Shown: in pieces, positions 1 to 7,613 of the stretch | How positions within the stretch are numbered: position 1 is the stretch's first letter | Layout: the number at the start of each line of letters is the position of its first letter | DNA from: an uncultured Muribaculaceae bacterium | GTDB taxonomy: Bacteria; Bacteroidota; Bacteroidia; Bacteroidales; Muribaculaceae | Direction of reading: 5' to 3' | Assembly (NCBI GenBank): GCA_910587545.1 | Contig: CAJUMI010000092.1 | Location: 1 to 9,930 of the forward strand | Length of the DNA: 9,930 bases | Made by a program: the position numbers and the translations under genes | The notes under the pieces: generated by a model | Database searches by the model: none | Told to the model about the DNA's origin: nothing | Seen by the model: the letters and a program-made list of their open reading frames with translations, nothing else

Positions 1-257
1 TAGCCTTTGCGACGTTTTTTCTTGAAAACGATCACTTTGTCACCTTTTACGAGGGGAGTTGCGACCTCGCAAACTACTTTTGCTCCTTCGACAACGGGAG
101 CACCGATTTTCACGGCACCATCGGTTTCAGCGAGGAGAACGCGGTCGAACTCGACTGTGTCACCTTCTTTAACTTGCTCTCCGAGGTAGTGGACATACAA
201 GAATTTGCCTGCTTCGGCTTTGAACTGCTGTCCCTGGATTTCTACGATAACGTACAT
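1..257 (-). CDS. rplU: 50S ribosomal protein L21, partial (C-terminus beyond window)
   Basis: The reverse strand from the ATG at 257-255 translates as MYVIVEIQGQQFKAEAGKF and stays open to the window edge (85 complete codons, the last residues being KKKRRKG). This is the typical L21 N-terminus (YxIVExxGQQFKxxxG), followed by the VKEGDTVEFDRVLL block, the GAPVVEGAKV block and the basic KxRRKGY segment that contacts rRNA. L21 is usually about 100-105 residues, so only some 15-20 residues are missing. It is a 23S rRNA-binding protein of the large subunit. In most bacteria rpmA (L27) follows rplU; it would lie to the left of this window and cannot be checked here. No Shine-Dalgarno sequence is evident, which is normal for this phylum. 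The start is unambiguous because homology begins at this Met. Confidence 0.96.
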   Translation of the reverse strand, partial: MYVIVEIQGQQFKAEAGKFLYVHYLGEQVKEGDTVEFDRVLLAETDGAVKIGAPVVEGAKVVCEVATPLVKGDKVIVFKKKRRKG

Positions 258-345
258 TGGTTGTTATTGATAATGAGTTAACCCGCTGAGGCGAAGCCCG
301 CTAAAAGGGCAAGCTTACTTGTTTTAGGCCTATTGCGGAAAATTA
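258..345 (-). other. Probable 5' leader of rplU with short stems
   Basis: About 88 nt lie between the inferred transcription start of rplU and its ATG. On the plus strand gccc (296-299) and gggc (307-310) can pair around a 7-nt loop, with aagc (294-297) and gctt (313-316) able to extend the stem across a bulge. CCCGCT also occurs twice, at 282-287 and 297-302. Ribosomal protein leaders in many bacteria carry autoregulatory RNA folds, including some upstream of L21. I cannot match this one to a known family, so a regulatory role is only a possibility. Confidence 0.3.
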
Positions 346-350
346 GCGCA

Positions 351-381
351 CAAAGTTAGGGATTTTTTAGCTGACGTGCAA
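351..381 (-). promoter_or_regulatory. rplU promoter, Bacteroidota housekeeping type
   Basis: On the minus strand TAACTTTG (complement of 351-358) fits the -7 consensus TAnnTTTG. It is preceded, after exactly 19 bp, by TTGC (complement of 378-381), which fits the -33 TTG/TTTG box. Transcription would start near 345. The same pair of boxes with the same spacing occurs upstream of glnN, which supports the assignment. Confidence 0.72.
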
Positions 382-696
382 GTTATTTGCGAAATTTGTT
401 TTCGGGCAGCGATCGGTTGCGGCTTAAAAATGTTTCTATTTAGTTAGAACTGATATCCAGCCGCCAATGAAACTTGCGAATGGTTCCCGTTTGTGTCAGC
501 CCAGCGGTCGCATTTTCTCATTTTATGTGATAGTGCGATATCTCAAAGGAATACTGCGCCGTAGAATTACTCATGTTTTACGGATTGGCAAAGGGTTTGT
601 TGCAGAGTGTTTTAGTCGGGGTGGCTTCTATGAATAACTACTGATTATGCTGAGTCAGGAGGCGATTGAACGGTTGGAGCCGTCGGCAGACCCGGT
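382..696. other. Intergenic stretch without a convincing gene
   Basis: This is the gap between the rplU promoter and the end of the patatin gene. I find no ORF with recognisable homology, no RNA gene and no clear terminator for the patatin gene; only a weak ACGG/CCGT pair at 670-683 without a T-run. One minus-strand frame (444-542) ends in SQVSLAAGYQF followed by TAA, which resembles the closing strand of an outer-membrane beta-barrel. That frame is only 33 codons long, with an in-frame stop at 543-545. It may be the relic of a decayed membrane-protein gene or chance. Confidence 0.5.
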
Positions 697-3000
697 TCAT
701 CTCATAAAGTCGGGGGCATGGAGATAGATGCCGAATGAGAGCCCGACGTTCCAGTTGCGGGCCGGGAATGAGGCGTAGTTGACATAGGCCGACAGTGTGG
801 CGAACGGGAGCCGGTATGTTATGTCGGCTTCGCCGTAGAATTCGGGATGTGATAGCCAGCGTCCGTACTCGGGAGTGCCGAGATCTGTCTCGAGTATCTT
901 GCGCAGGGGCATGAACGCCGAGCAGTACAGACGTGCAGACAAATTGTCGCTGTAGCGATAGATGGGAACAACTCCAGCGGCAATGAAACTGTTGGCGCGG
1001 AACGCGGGGTTGAATGTGTTGTTGGCCGCGGGCGTGGGAGCGAATCCGGGTGCGCTGATGATGGCCGAGTTGTAGCTGCCGTATAGCTTGCGAGTCGAAA
1101 GCATTATATCGCTCTCGATGCCAAGCGACCATCGGTGCGACAGAGGCATGTAGTTGCGTGTTCGCAGCTCGGCCTGCATCCAGTATGGATTGTATTTGAC
1201 TTTTTTATCGTCGGGTCCTTCAAGACTGAAGCGTCCAGTAAATCCCATCAGCGATAAGCGGTAGTGATATCCTTTTGTAGGGAAATTGATATCGTCGAGG
1301 GTGCTCGACTGGTACGAGGCAAAGGCTTGTCCGAGGTTATGTACGGCTTTGTAGCGGCCTGAACCGGAGTCGCTGCTGTAGATGTCGCGGTGATAGGAGT
1401 CATTGAGATTGCCGTAGCCTGCGCCTATTTCCACTTTGCCGAGATATCCGGCTTCTATGGCCCAGCTCAGGTTTCCGAAATATTGATGGCCTATGATGAA
1501 CGACGGCACTCTGGTTTCATAGAACATGTAATCGTCATCGTAAAACTTGCGGCGCGATGCCACAGCCCGGACGGATAGCTGCGAAGGTGTCGATGTCGGC
1601 AAGGCTATGCTGCCGTTGATCATTGCGGCCATATCGCTTTGGCCTAGCCACAGGTTGAGATTGGCCGAAACGGAATTGAAACTCAGAGTCGAGTATCCCG
1701 CCGACATGAACAGATAGCTGTTGTTTGACGAGGTGAGATAGCCGCCGAACGCCGCTTTGAAGTTGTTTTTGACCGAAGCTTTGAGATCGAGGCCGAATAT
1801 GTCGGTGGAATCATTATAGTCGGCTGCCACGGTGAGATCGCGCAGTTTGTCGGACGACAGAGTCATGTAGTATGCTCTTTTTGCTCCGTAGACTGAGAGA
1901 GTGTCGTGGCGGCACTGGCGTCTGAATATATAGTCGATGAATTCGTTCTGCCGTATAGAGGCGCCTGAGACAGTAATCTTGTCGAACCTCAGATATGGCG
2001 TCTGTGATTTGAATACATCGCGGCGGAGCGTGCGGCCGGTTGAGTCGGCGCGGGTGTGGATGCGAGTCTTTATCGAGTCCATCATCGCCATTGCATGGTC
2101 GTAGCCGATCTGATAGATGCGCCGGGCCTTGGGGAAGTCAAGCAGTCCGAACTCATTGAGGTTGATGCGTAGTTTTATGCCTTCGTCGGCAGGAAGGCTG
2201 TAGTCGTTGTTCTGGATGATCAGATTGCTCAGCTGGTCGATGATCGAGGTCTGCGGACCGGTTTCCTCAGTGGAAACGTCGATGCCGATCATAATGTCGG
2301 GCGCAAAGTCGCGCCGCATCACATCAACGGGAAAGTTATCGTAGATACCACCGTCATATAGTATTGCGCCGTCGATTTCAGTGGGCTGGAATACAGCCGG
2401 GAAGCTCATTGAAGCCCGTATGGCATCGCCGACAGATCCGGAGGAAAGGACCTTTTTGTGCTTGGCTGCCACATCCGAGGCTACGCAGCGGTATGGAACC
2501 ATCAGACGATTGAAGTCGCCGCCTGTCTGGGCGGTGAACGGAGCGAAAAGTTCCATGAACGCAAAGTTCATCGGCAGGGGCGAGATGAGGCTCTGCGGGA
2601 CGGCCGGGGCTTTCGAGTTGCCGAATGAAATAGGGAGTGTGAACATGGCGGGCGTCTGTTGCGCTCGGTTGAGGTAATAGCTCAGACGCGGATCCATAGT
2701 GCCCGTCGACCAGTAGCCGAAGCTGTCGGATAGCAATAGCTGCAGCATCTCTTCGGTAGTGTAGCCGCAGGCATAAAGTCCGCCTACGATGGCGCCCATC
2801 GAAGTGCCGGCGATGTAGTCGATCGGAATGTCGTTATCCTCGAGGGCGCGGATTACGCCGATGTGGGCGATGCCCTTTGCTCCGCCTCCGCTTAGAACAA
2901 GCCCGACAGACTGATGGGACGCCCGGATAGAGTCTGCTTTCTGTGCCATTGAGGCACAGAAAGGGAGAAGGAGAATGAGAAATGTCAGATAGCGTCCCAT
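697..3000 (-). CDS. Patatin-like phospholipase with POTRA and outer-membrane beta-barrel (PlpD/type Vd-like)
   Basis: This 767-residue protein starts with a signal peptide (residues 1 to about 19, hydrophobic LTFLILLLPF, likely cleavage after ASMA). A patatin domain follows (about 31-310). Its oxyanion loop is GGGAKG (38-43), the nucleophile is Ser67 in GTSMG (65-69), and the catalytic Asp is Asp216 in DGG (216-218), so the Ser-Asp dyad is intact. A POTRA-like segment begins near 335 (PYLRFDKITVSGAS). From about 411 to the end the sequence alternates polar and aromatic residues as expected for a 16-strand Omp85-type barrel. Family knowledge: such proteins hydrolyse phospholipids (A1/A2 activity) and anchor, or deliver, the lipase domain at the outer membrane. 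The enzyme's true substrate cannot be read from sequence. The gene lies 77 bp downstream of serB on the same strand, so co-transcription is possible. The protein ends HAPDFMR rather than in the common terminal aromatic residue. No truncation or frameshift is visible. Confidence 0.9.
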   Translation of the reverse strand: MGRYLTFLILLLPFCASMAQKADSIRASHQSVGLVLSGGGAKGIAHIGVIRALEDNDIPIDYIAGTSMGAIVGGLYACGYTTEEMLQLLLSDSFGYWSTGTMDPRLSYYLNRAQQTPAMFTLPISFGNSKAPAVPQSLISPLPMNFAFMELFAPFTAQTGGDFNRLMVPYRCVASDVAAKHKKVLSSGSVGDAIRASMSFPAVFQPTEIDGAILYDGGIYDNFPVDVMRRDFAPDIMIGIDVSTEETGPQTSIIDQLSNLIIQNNDYSLPADEGIKLRINLNEFGLLDFPKARRIYQIGYDHAMAMMDSIKTRIHTRADSTGRTLRRDVFKSQTPYLRFDKITVSGASIRQNEFIDYIFRRQCRHDTLSVYGAKRAYYMTLSSDKLRDLTVAADYNDSTDIFGLDLKASVKNNFKAAFGGYLTSSNNSYLFMSAGYSTLSFNSVSANLNLWLGQSDMAAMINGSIALPTSTPSQLSVRAVASRRKFYDDDYMFYETRVPSFIIGHQYFGNLSWAIEAGYLGKVEIGAGYGNLNDSYHRDIYSSDSGSGRYKAVHNLGQAFASYQSSTLDDINFPTKGYHYRLSLMGFTGRFSLEGPDDKKVKYNPYWMQAELRTRNYMPLSHRWSLGIESDIMLSTRKLYGSYNSAIISAPGFAPTPAANNTFNPAFRANSFIAAGVVPIYRYSDNLSARLYCSAFMPLRKILETDLGTPEYGRWLSHPEFYGEADITYRLPFATLSAYVNYASFPARNWNVGLSFGIYLHAPDFMR

Positions 3001-3077
3001 AGTGATGTTCTGTCGGGGCCGAAGGCTCTAATGTGGTGAATAAATAGTTGAACTTATAGTGAAAACAAGAGATGTGT

Positions 3078-4313
3078 TCAAATGGTTTTGCCGGAGCTGT
3101 CGGAAATGAACGAATCTTTGAAGCCGAGGAAGTAGAGGACGCCGTCGAGGCCGATTGTCGAAAGCGACTGCGAGGCATTTTGCTTGACCTTGGGTTTGGC
3201 GTGGAAGGCGATGCCCAGTCCGGCGGTGGCAAGCATGGGCAGGTCGTTGGCGCCGTCGCCGATGGCTATGGTCTGTTTTATGTCGATGTTTTCGACCTGT
3301 GCGATGATGCGAAGCAGTTCGGCTTTGCGTTTGCCGTCAACGATGTCGCCGACGTAACGTCCGGTGAGTTTGCCGTCGGCGATCTCGAGTTCGTTGGCGT
3401 AGACGAAGTCAAAGCCATAGAGCTGTTTCAGGTAGTTTCCGAAGTAAGTGAATCCGCCCGAAAGGATAGCGGTCTTGTAGCCTGTGCGTTTCAGCACCTG
3501 CATCAGGCGTCCGAGCCCTTCGGTGATCGGCAGGTTTTCGGCAATCTCACGCATGACACTCTCGTCGAGTCCCTTGAGAAGGGCTACGCGCTCGGTGAAA
3601 CTCTCGCGGAAGTCGATCTCGCCTCTCATGGCGCGCTCGGTGATGGCTTTGACCTGATCGCCGACGCCGGCGCGCATGGCGAGTTCGTCGATCACTTCGG
3701 TCTCGATGAGGGTTGAATCCATGTCGAAGCATATCAGGCGGCGGCAGCGGCGGTAGACGTTGTCTTCCTGGAGCGAGATGTCAAAGCCTTCTTTAGCCGA
3801 AATGCCCATGAAATTGCTTTGCATCTCCGAGGCGTCTACGGGATTGCCGCGAACTGAGAATTCGATGCATTGTTTTGACAGCGGTTCTTTATCCTCGTCG
3901 AGTGGCATGCGGCCTGTGAGACGCCTGATGCTGTCAATGTTGAGACCCTGGCGGGCGATCTCTTTAGATACCAGGGCTATATGGCGGGCGCTGAGGCGAC
4001 GGCCGAGGATTGTGATGATCCAGCGGTCTTTGCCCTGCAGCGAGACCCATTCTTCGTATGCTTCGGCCGAAATCGGGTTGAAGCGGATCTTGACGTTGAG
4101 TTCATAGGCTTTGAACAGAAGATCTTTCATGAGGTCGCCGGAAACGTTTGACGACGTTTTGAACAGAATTCCGAGTGAAAGCGTGTGGTGGATGTCGGCC
4201 TGGCCGATGTCGAGGATCTGTGCGTCGTAGCGGGCAAGTATCTCCGATAGGGCGGAAGTTACACCCGGACGGTCAAACCCCGAAATATTGATCAAAATCA
4301 GTTCGGTCTGCAT
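3078..4313 (-). CDS. serB: Phosphoserine phosphatase SerB with tandem N-terminal ACT domains
   Basis: The 411-residue product hydrolyses O-phospho-L-serine to L-serine, the last step of serine biosynthesis. Residues 1 to about 85 (ELILINISGFDRPGVTSALSEIL) and about 96-180 (DRWIITILGRRLSARHIALV) look like two ACT domains. The HAD phosphatase part runs from about 190 to 400. It has motif I DMDST with nucleophile Asp197 and acid/base Asp199, motif II Ser285 in LSGG, a motif III lysine in DGKRKAE (326-332), and motif IV GDGAND (352-357). All catalytic residues are present. The frame stays open to a Met at 4448, but I chose 4313. The homologous ACT fold begins there, the 45 upstream residues look like translated intergenic DNA, and a promoter candidate sits within that upstream stretch. 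The ACT domains suggest serine or amino-acid feedback, which is inference. The patatin gene follows after 77 bp. Confidence 0.94.
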   Translation of the reverse strand: MQTELILINISGFDRPGVTSALSEILARYDAQILDIGQADIHHTLSLGILFKTSSNVSGDLMKDLLFKAYELNVKIRFNPISAEAYEEWVSLQGKDRWIITILGRRLSARHIALVSKEIARQGLNIDSIRRLTGRMPLDEDKEPLSKQCIEFSVRGNPVDASEMQSNFMGISAKEGFDISLQEDNVYRRCRRLICFDMDSTLIETEVIDELAMRAGVGDQVKAITERAMRGEIDFRESFTERVALLKGLDESVMREIAENLPITEGLGRLMQVLKRTGYKTAILSGGFTYFGNYLKQLYGFDFVYANELEIADGKLTGRYVGDIVDGKRKAELLRIIAQVENIDIKQTIAIGDGANDLPMLATAGLGIAFHAKPKVKQNASQSLSTIGLDGVLYFLGFKDSFISDSSGKTI

Positions 4314-4344
4314 ATTTTTCGGTTGATGATTGTGATTCGAGCGA

Positions 4345-4376
4345 CAAAGGAACGGAAAAATGAGCATCCGTCCAAA
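4345..4376 (-). promoter_or_regulatory. Candidate serB promoter
   Basis: On the minus strand TTTG (complement of 4373-4376) is followed after 20 bp by TTCCTTTG (complement of 4345-4352). The -7 box lacks the leading TA of TAnnTTTG but keeps TTTG. Predicted initiation near 4338 leaves a leader of about 25 nt before the ATG at 4313. This also argues against the longer serB start at 4448. Confidence 0.42.
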
Positions 4377-4458
4377 TAAAAATCGCGGGAAACACGGTTT
4401 GGCGGGGCTGTGGTGGCCTTTTGTGTGTCCGGCAAGGTGGAATCTCACATATCATTTG

Positions 4459-4466
4459 TAATTTTG
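4459..4466 (+). promoter_or_regulatory. Candidate -7 box for the deaminase gene
   Basis: TAATTTTG fits the TAnnTTTG -7 consensus and would give a leader of about 55-60 nt before the ATG at 4529. No good TTTG lies at the proper -33 spacing (the sequence there is GGTGG), so the call rests on one box. This 215-bp region also carries the divergent serB promoter. Confidence 0.3.
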
Positions 4467-4528
4467 CAGTCCTTTTGGCGGGATTTTTTGTTATAATGAT
4501 TTAAGAACAATTTAAACGTGCAATTGAT

Positions 4529-5047
4529 ATGACTGACAAAAATGCAAGAAAGAGTCTCGCAGAGACTGATAATTATACTGACGAGGATGCGAGATATATG
4601 CAGATGGCCATTGATCTGTCTGTAGAGAATGTTGATAACGGCGGCGGTCCTTTCGGTGCCGTCATTGTGAAGGACGGGGATATCTTGTCGACAGGCGTGA
4701 ACAGGGTTGTTCCTGGCAGTGATCCTACGGCTCACGCGGAAGTGTCGGCTATCAGGGAGGCCTGCGGAAAACTGAAAACATACAAGCTCGAAGGCTGTAC
4801 GATCTACAGTTCGTGTGAGCCTTGCCCGATGTGTCTGAGCGCGATCTATTGGGCCGGCATAAAACGTCTGTGCTATGGCAATACCAAGGCTGATGCGGCG
4901 GCGATAGACTTTGATGATTCGTTTATCTATGATCAGTTGGATCTCGACTATGACCGGCGTTCAGTAAAGTGTGAGCATTTTATGCGTGACGCAGCTCAAA
5001 AGGCCTTCAGAAAGTGGGCCGAAAAGGAAGACAAGGTTGCGTATTAA
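4529..5047 (+). CDS. Guanine deaminase-like zinc-dependent nucleobase/nucleoside deaminase
   Basis: This 172-residue member of the cytidine/deoxycytidylate deaminase superfamily has the zinc site intact. His69 and the proton-shuttling Glu71 are in HAE (69-71), and Cys99 and Cys102 are in PCPMC (98-102). Upstream is the substrate-loop motif GGGPFGAVIVKDG (38-50). The block after the second motif, LSAIYWAGIKRL, and the later FDDSFIYDQLD (128-137) resemble Bacillus subtilis GuaD (guanine to xanthine) more than TadA, which normally has MCAGA after PCP. As in GuaD, the last residue is a tyrosine (Tyr172). From memory, that C-terminal segment is domain-swapped over the partner's active site in GuaD. 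The N-terminus is about 20 residues longer than GuaD's. The likely role is cytosolic purine salvage or nitrogen release. Other nucleobase or nucleoside substrates remain possible, so no symbol is given. It is transcribed divergently from serB and ends at a shared terminator. Confidence 0.85.
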   Translation: MTDKNARKSLAETDNYTDEDARYMQMAIDLSVENVDNGGGPFGAVIVKDGDILSTGVNRVVPGSDPTAHAEVSAIREACGKLKTYKLEGCTIYSSCEPCPMCLSAIYWAGIKRLCYGNTKADAAAIDFDDSFIYDQLDLDYDRRSVKCEHFMRDAAQKAFRKWAEKEDKVAY

Positions 5048-5082
5048 AAATACTGTAGATATATAAACGACCTCTTATAACT

Positions 5083-5120
5083 AAGCACTCCGGCCATCGT
5101 TGACAGCCGGAGTGCTTTAT
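5083..5120. terminator. Bidirectional rho-independent terminator between deaminase gene and groEL
   Basis: AAGCACTCCGGC (5083-5094) and GCCGGAGTGCTT (5106-5117) form a perfect 12-bp stem around an 11-nt loop. The plus strand then runs TTTATATAT. Because groEL converges from the right (stop at 5146), the same hairpin can end transcription from both sides. On the minus strand the stem also closes with AAG...CTT followed by an AT-rich tract. Confidence 0.85.
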
Positions 5121-5145
5121 ATATGATAAGAGTGAGTGTGCGGAA

Positions 5146-6783
<1,638 letters not shown>

Positions 6784-6821
6784 AATTATATATCTTGAAA
6801 CAAGTGTAAATACGAATTATA

Positions 6822-7097
6822 TCAGAGTACAACGGCGAGTACTTCGTTTTGGCGCATGATAAGTCCTTTTTCGCCATCACCGAGATCGATTTCAGTGCCG
6901 GCATATTTGCCGTAGAGTACGTTGTCTCCGGATTTGAGAACCATTTCCTCGTCTTTTGTTCCGTTGCCGACAGCGATAACAGTGCCTTTCAACGGTTTTT
7001 CTTTAGCGGAGTCGGGGATAATGATGCCCGAAGCGGTGACTTCTTCTGCGGGTGCCGGTTTGATGAGCACTCGGTCAGCAAGTGGTTTGAGTTCCAT
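6822..7097 (-). CDS. groES: Co-chaperonin GroES (10 kDa)
   Basis: This 91-residue protein forms the heptameric lid of GroEL. It begins MELKPLADRVLIKPAPAEE, the standard GroES first strand. The mobile loop that docks to GroEL is about residues 16-32, with the hydrophobic contact tripeptide III in TASGIIIPDS (21-30). The LKGTVIAVGNG and VLYGKYAGTEI blocks follow, and the chain ends ENEVLAVVL-like (here MRQNEVLAVVL). It is first in the groES-groEL operon. The start at 7097 matches the family start. The preceding DNA is A/T-rich with no clear Shine-Dalgarno sequence. Transcription is probably driven by the sigma-54-like promoter 57-73 bp upstream. Confidence 0.99.
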   Translation of the reverse strand: MELKPLADRVLIKPAPAEEVTASGIIIPDSAKEKPLKGTVIAVGNGTKDEEMVLKSGDNVLYGKYAGTEIDLGDGEKGLIMRQNEVLAVVL

Positions 7098-7153
7098 AAT
7101 TTTTATTGTTTATGATATGTTTAATGTTTAATTTGGTTTTCTGTTTATGATAT

Positions 7154-7170
7154 TGCAAGTATCGTGCCAA
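7154..7170 (-). promoter_or_regulatory. Sigma-54 (-24/-12) promoter for groES-groEL
   Basis: Read on the minus strand the 17 bases are TTGGCACGATACTTGCA. They match every defined position of the classical RpoN consensus YTGGCACGRNNNTTGCW: GG at -24 (complement of 7167-7168), GC at -12 (complement of 7155-7156) and exact spacing. Initiation would be near 7143, giving a leader of about 46 nt before groES. No good TTG-N19-TAnnTTTG promoter is found on this strand in the region. The match itself is seen; use of the site by RpoN is inferred. Confidence 0.7.
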
Positions 7171-7185
7171 AGTCTATGTCGGCCG

Positions 7186-7215
7186 TGTCGACATGTCATG
7201 ACTGACAAAATGTCA
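7186..7215. promoter_or_regulatory. Cluster of TGTCA/TGACA inverted repeats, candidate operator or enhancer site for groESL
   Basis: Within 30 bp are three overlapping perfect 8-bp palindromes, TGTCGACA (7186-7193), GACATGTC (7190-7197) and GTCATGAC (7195-7202). The interrupted repeat TGACA-AAA-TGTCA (7203-7215) adjoins them, and TGTCA-N4-TGACA (7194-7207) overlaps. Relative to the inferred groES start these lie at about -43 to -72. Further half-sites are TGACAT at 7235-7240 and TGACAGTCA at 7305-7313. Such symmetry suits a dimeric DNA-binding protein, for example a sigma-54 activator. Its identity is unknown. Confidence 0.4.
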
Positions 7216-7439
7216 ATCCGTACCATGTTCTGCATGACATCCCTGTAAACGTTTTTTTAATGAAAAAGTTCATTATCAGTGCAATTATGAAATCCGTAAG
7301 GTTGTGACAGTCATATTTTGCTCAGGGATTCCGGTGTGTGAAGTGAGGGAATATGATTTGAACGAATGATTAACCGGCTGAACGGAAGGTAGAAGACAAT
7401 GTTGCAGATATATTTTTTTGATTTTTTCCATCATATTTT
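7216..7439. other. Rest of the groES-glnN divergent intergenic region
   Basis: The gap between groES (7097) and glnN (7614) is 516 bp and AT-rich. Outside the two promoters, the repeat cluster and the glnN leader I see no gene. The only small ORFs are a 15-codon MKKFIISAI... at 7260-7307 and a 41-codon one at 7399-7524 that runs across the glnN promoter. Neither looks coding. The perfect repeat TGAC-A-GTCA at 7305-7313 is the only other symmetric site noticed. Confidence 0.5.
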
Positions 7440-7440
7440 A

Positions 7441-7470
7441 TTGTGGATCGGTTGCTATTTTCTAACTTTG
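7441..7470 (+). promoter_or_regulatory. glnN promoter, Bacteroidota housekeeping type
   Basis: TTG (7441-7443) is followed after exactly 19 bp by TAACTTTG (7463-7470), a full fit to TTG-N19-TAnnTTTG. Predicted initiation is near 7475-7478. The -7 octamer and the spacing are the same as in the rplU promoter of this window. Confidence 0.75.
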
Positions 7471-7471
7471 C

Positions 7472-7613
7472 GGCGTGAACGCCTGATGATTTCCAGCGAA
7501 AGAGTCAGACGTTGCGAAAATTGACATGTTAACTCAATCTCATAGTGATGATTAAAAGAAACCATTAGAGAGATCGAAAATTTCAACCAACTAAAAACTA
7601 ATCGCTAACGCTT
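7472..7613 (+). other. Long 5' leader of glnN with a start-proximal palindrome
   Basis: About 137 nt separate the inferred start from the glnN ATG. GGCGT (7472-7476) and ACGCC (7479-7483) form an inverted repeat at the start site. As RNA this would be a 4-bp stem with a TGAA loop; as DNA it could be an operator overlapping +1. The second half is A-rich and probably unstructured, which suits translation initiation in this phylum. No known riboswitch was recognised. Confidence 0.35.

Noticed and set aside
3072..3716. 214-codon plus-strand open frame opposite serB
   Set aside because: It is antisense to an intact SerB with all catalytic motifs. The translation has no recognisable family and no promoter.
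4314..4448. N-terminal extension of serB to an upstream Met at 4448
   Set aside because: The added residues are low-similarity translated intergenic DNA. The ACT domain starts at 4313 and the candidate promoter lies inside the extension.
4475..4491. TTGGCGGGATTTTTTGT as a second sigma-54 promoter before the deaminase gene
   Set aside because: It lacks the essential GC at -12 and differs at two positions of the -24 box.
5083..5117. GCACTC/GAGTGC repeat as a CIRCE (HrcA) operator of groESL
   Set aside because: The half-sites resemble CIRCE arms, but the repeat lies downstream of groEL between convergent genes, with a longer stem and the layout of a terminator. It is not upstream of groES.
7168..7176. 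TAGACTTTG on the minus strand as a housekeeping -7 box for groES
   Set aside because: It has three bases instead of two between TA and TTTG and no TTG at the -33 distance. The overlapping sigma-54 match is far better.
7260..7307. 15-codon ORF starting MKKFIISAI
   Set aside because: It is too short, with no homology and no further open frame. A lipoprotein-like or signal-like start of this kind easily arises by chance in AT-rich DNA.
7399..7524. 41-codon hydrophobic ORF before glnN
   Set aside because: It spans the well-fitting glnN promoter and its predicted start site, so it would not be transcribed whole from that promoter. No family is recognised.
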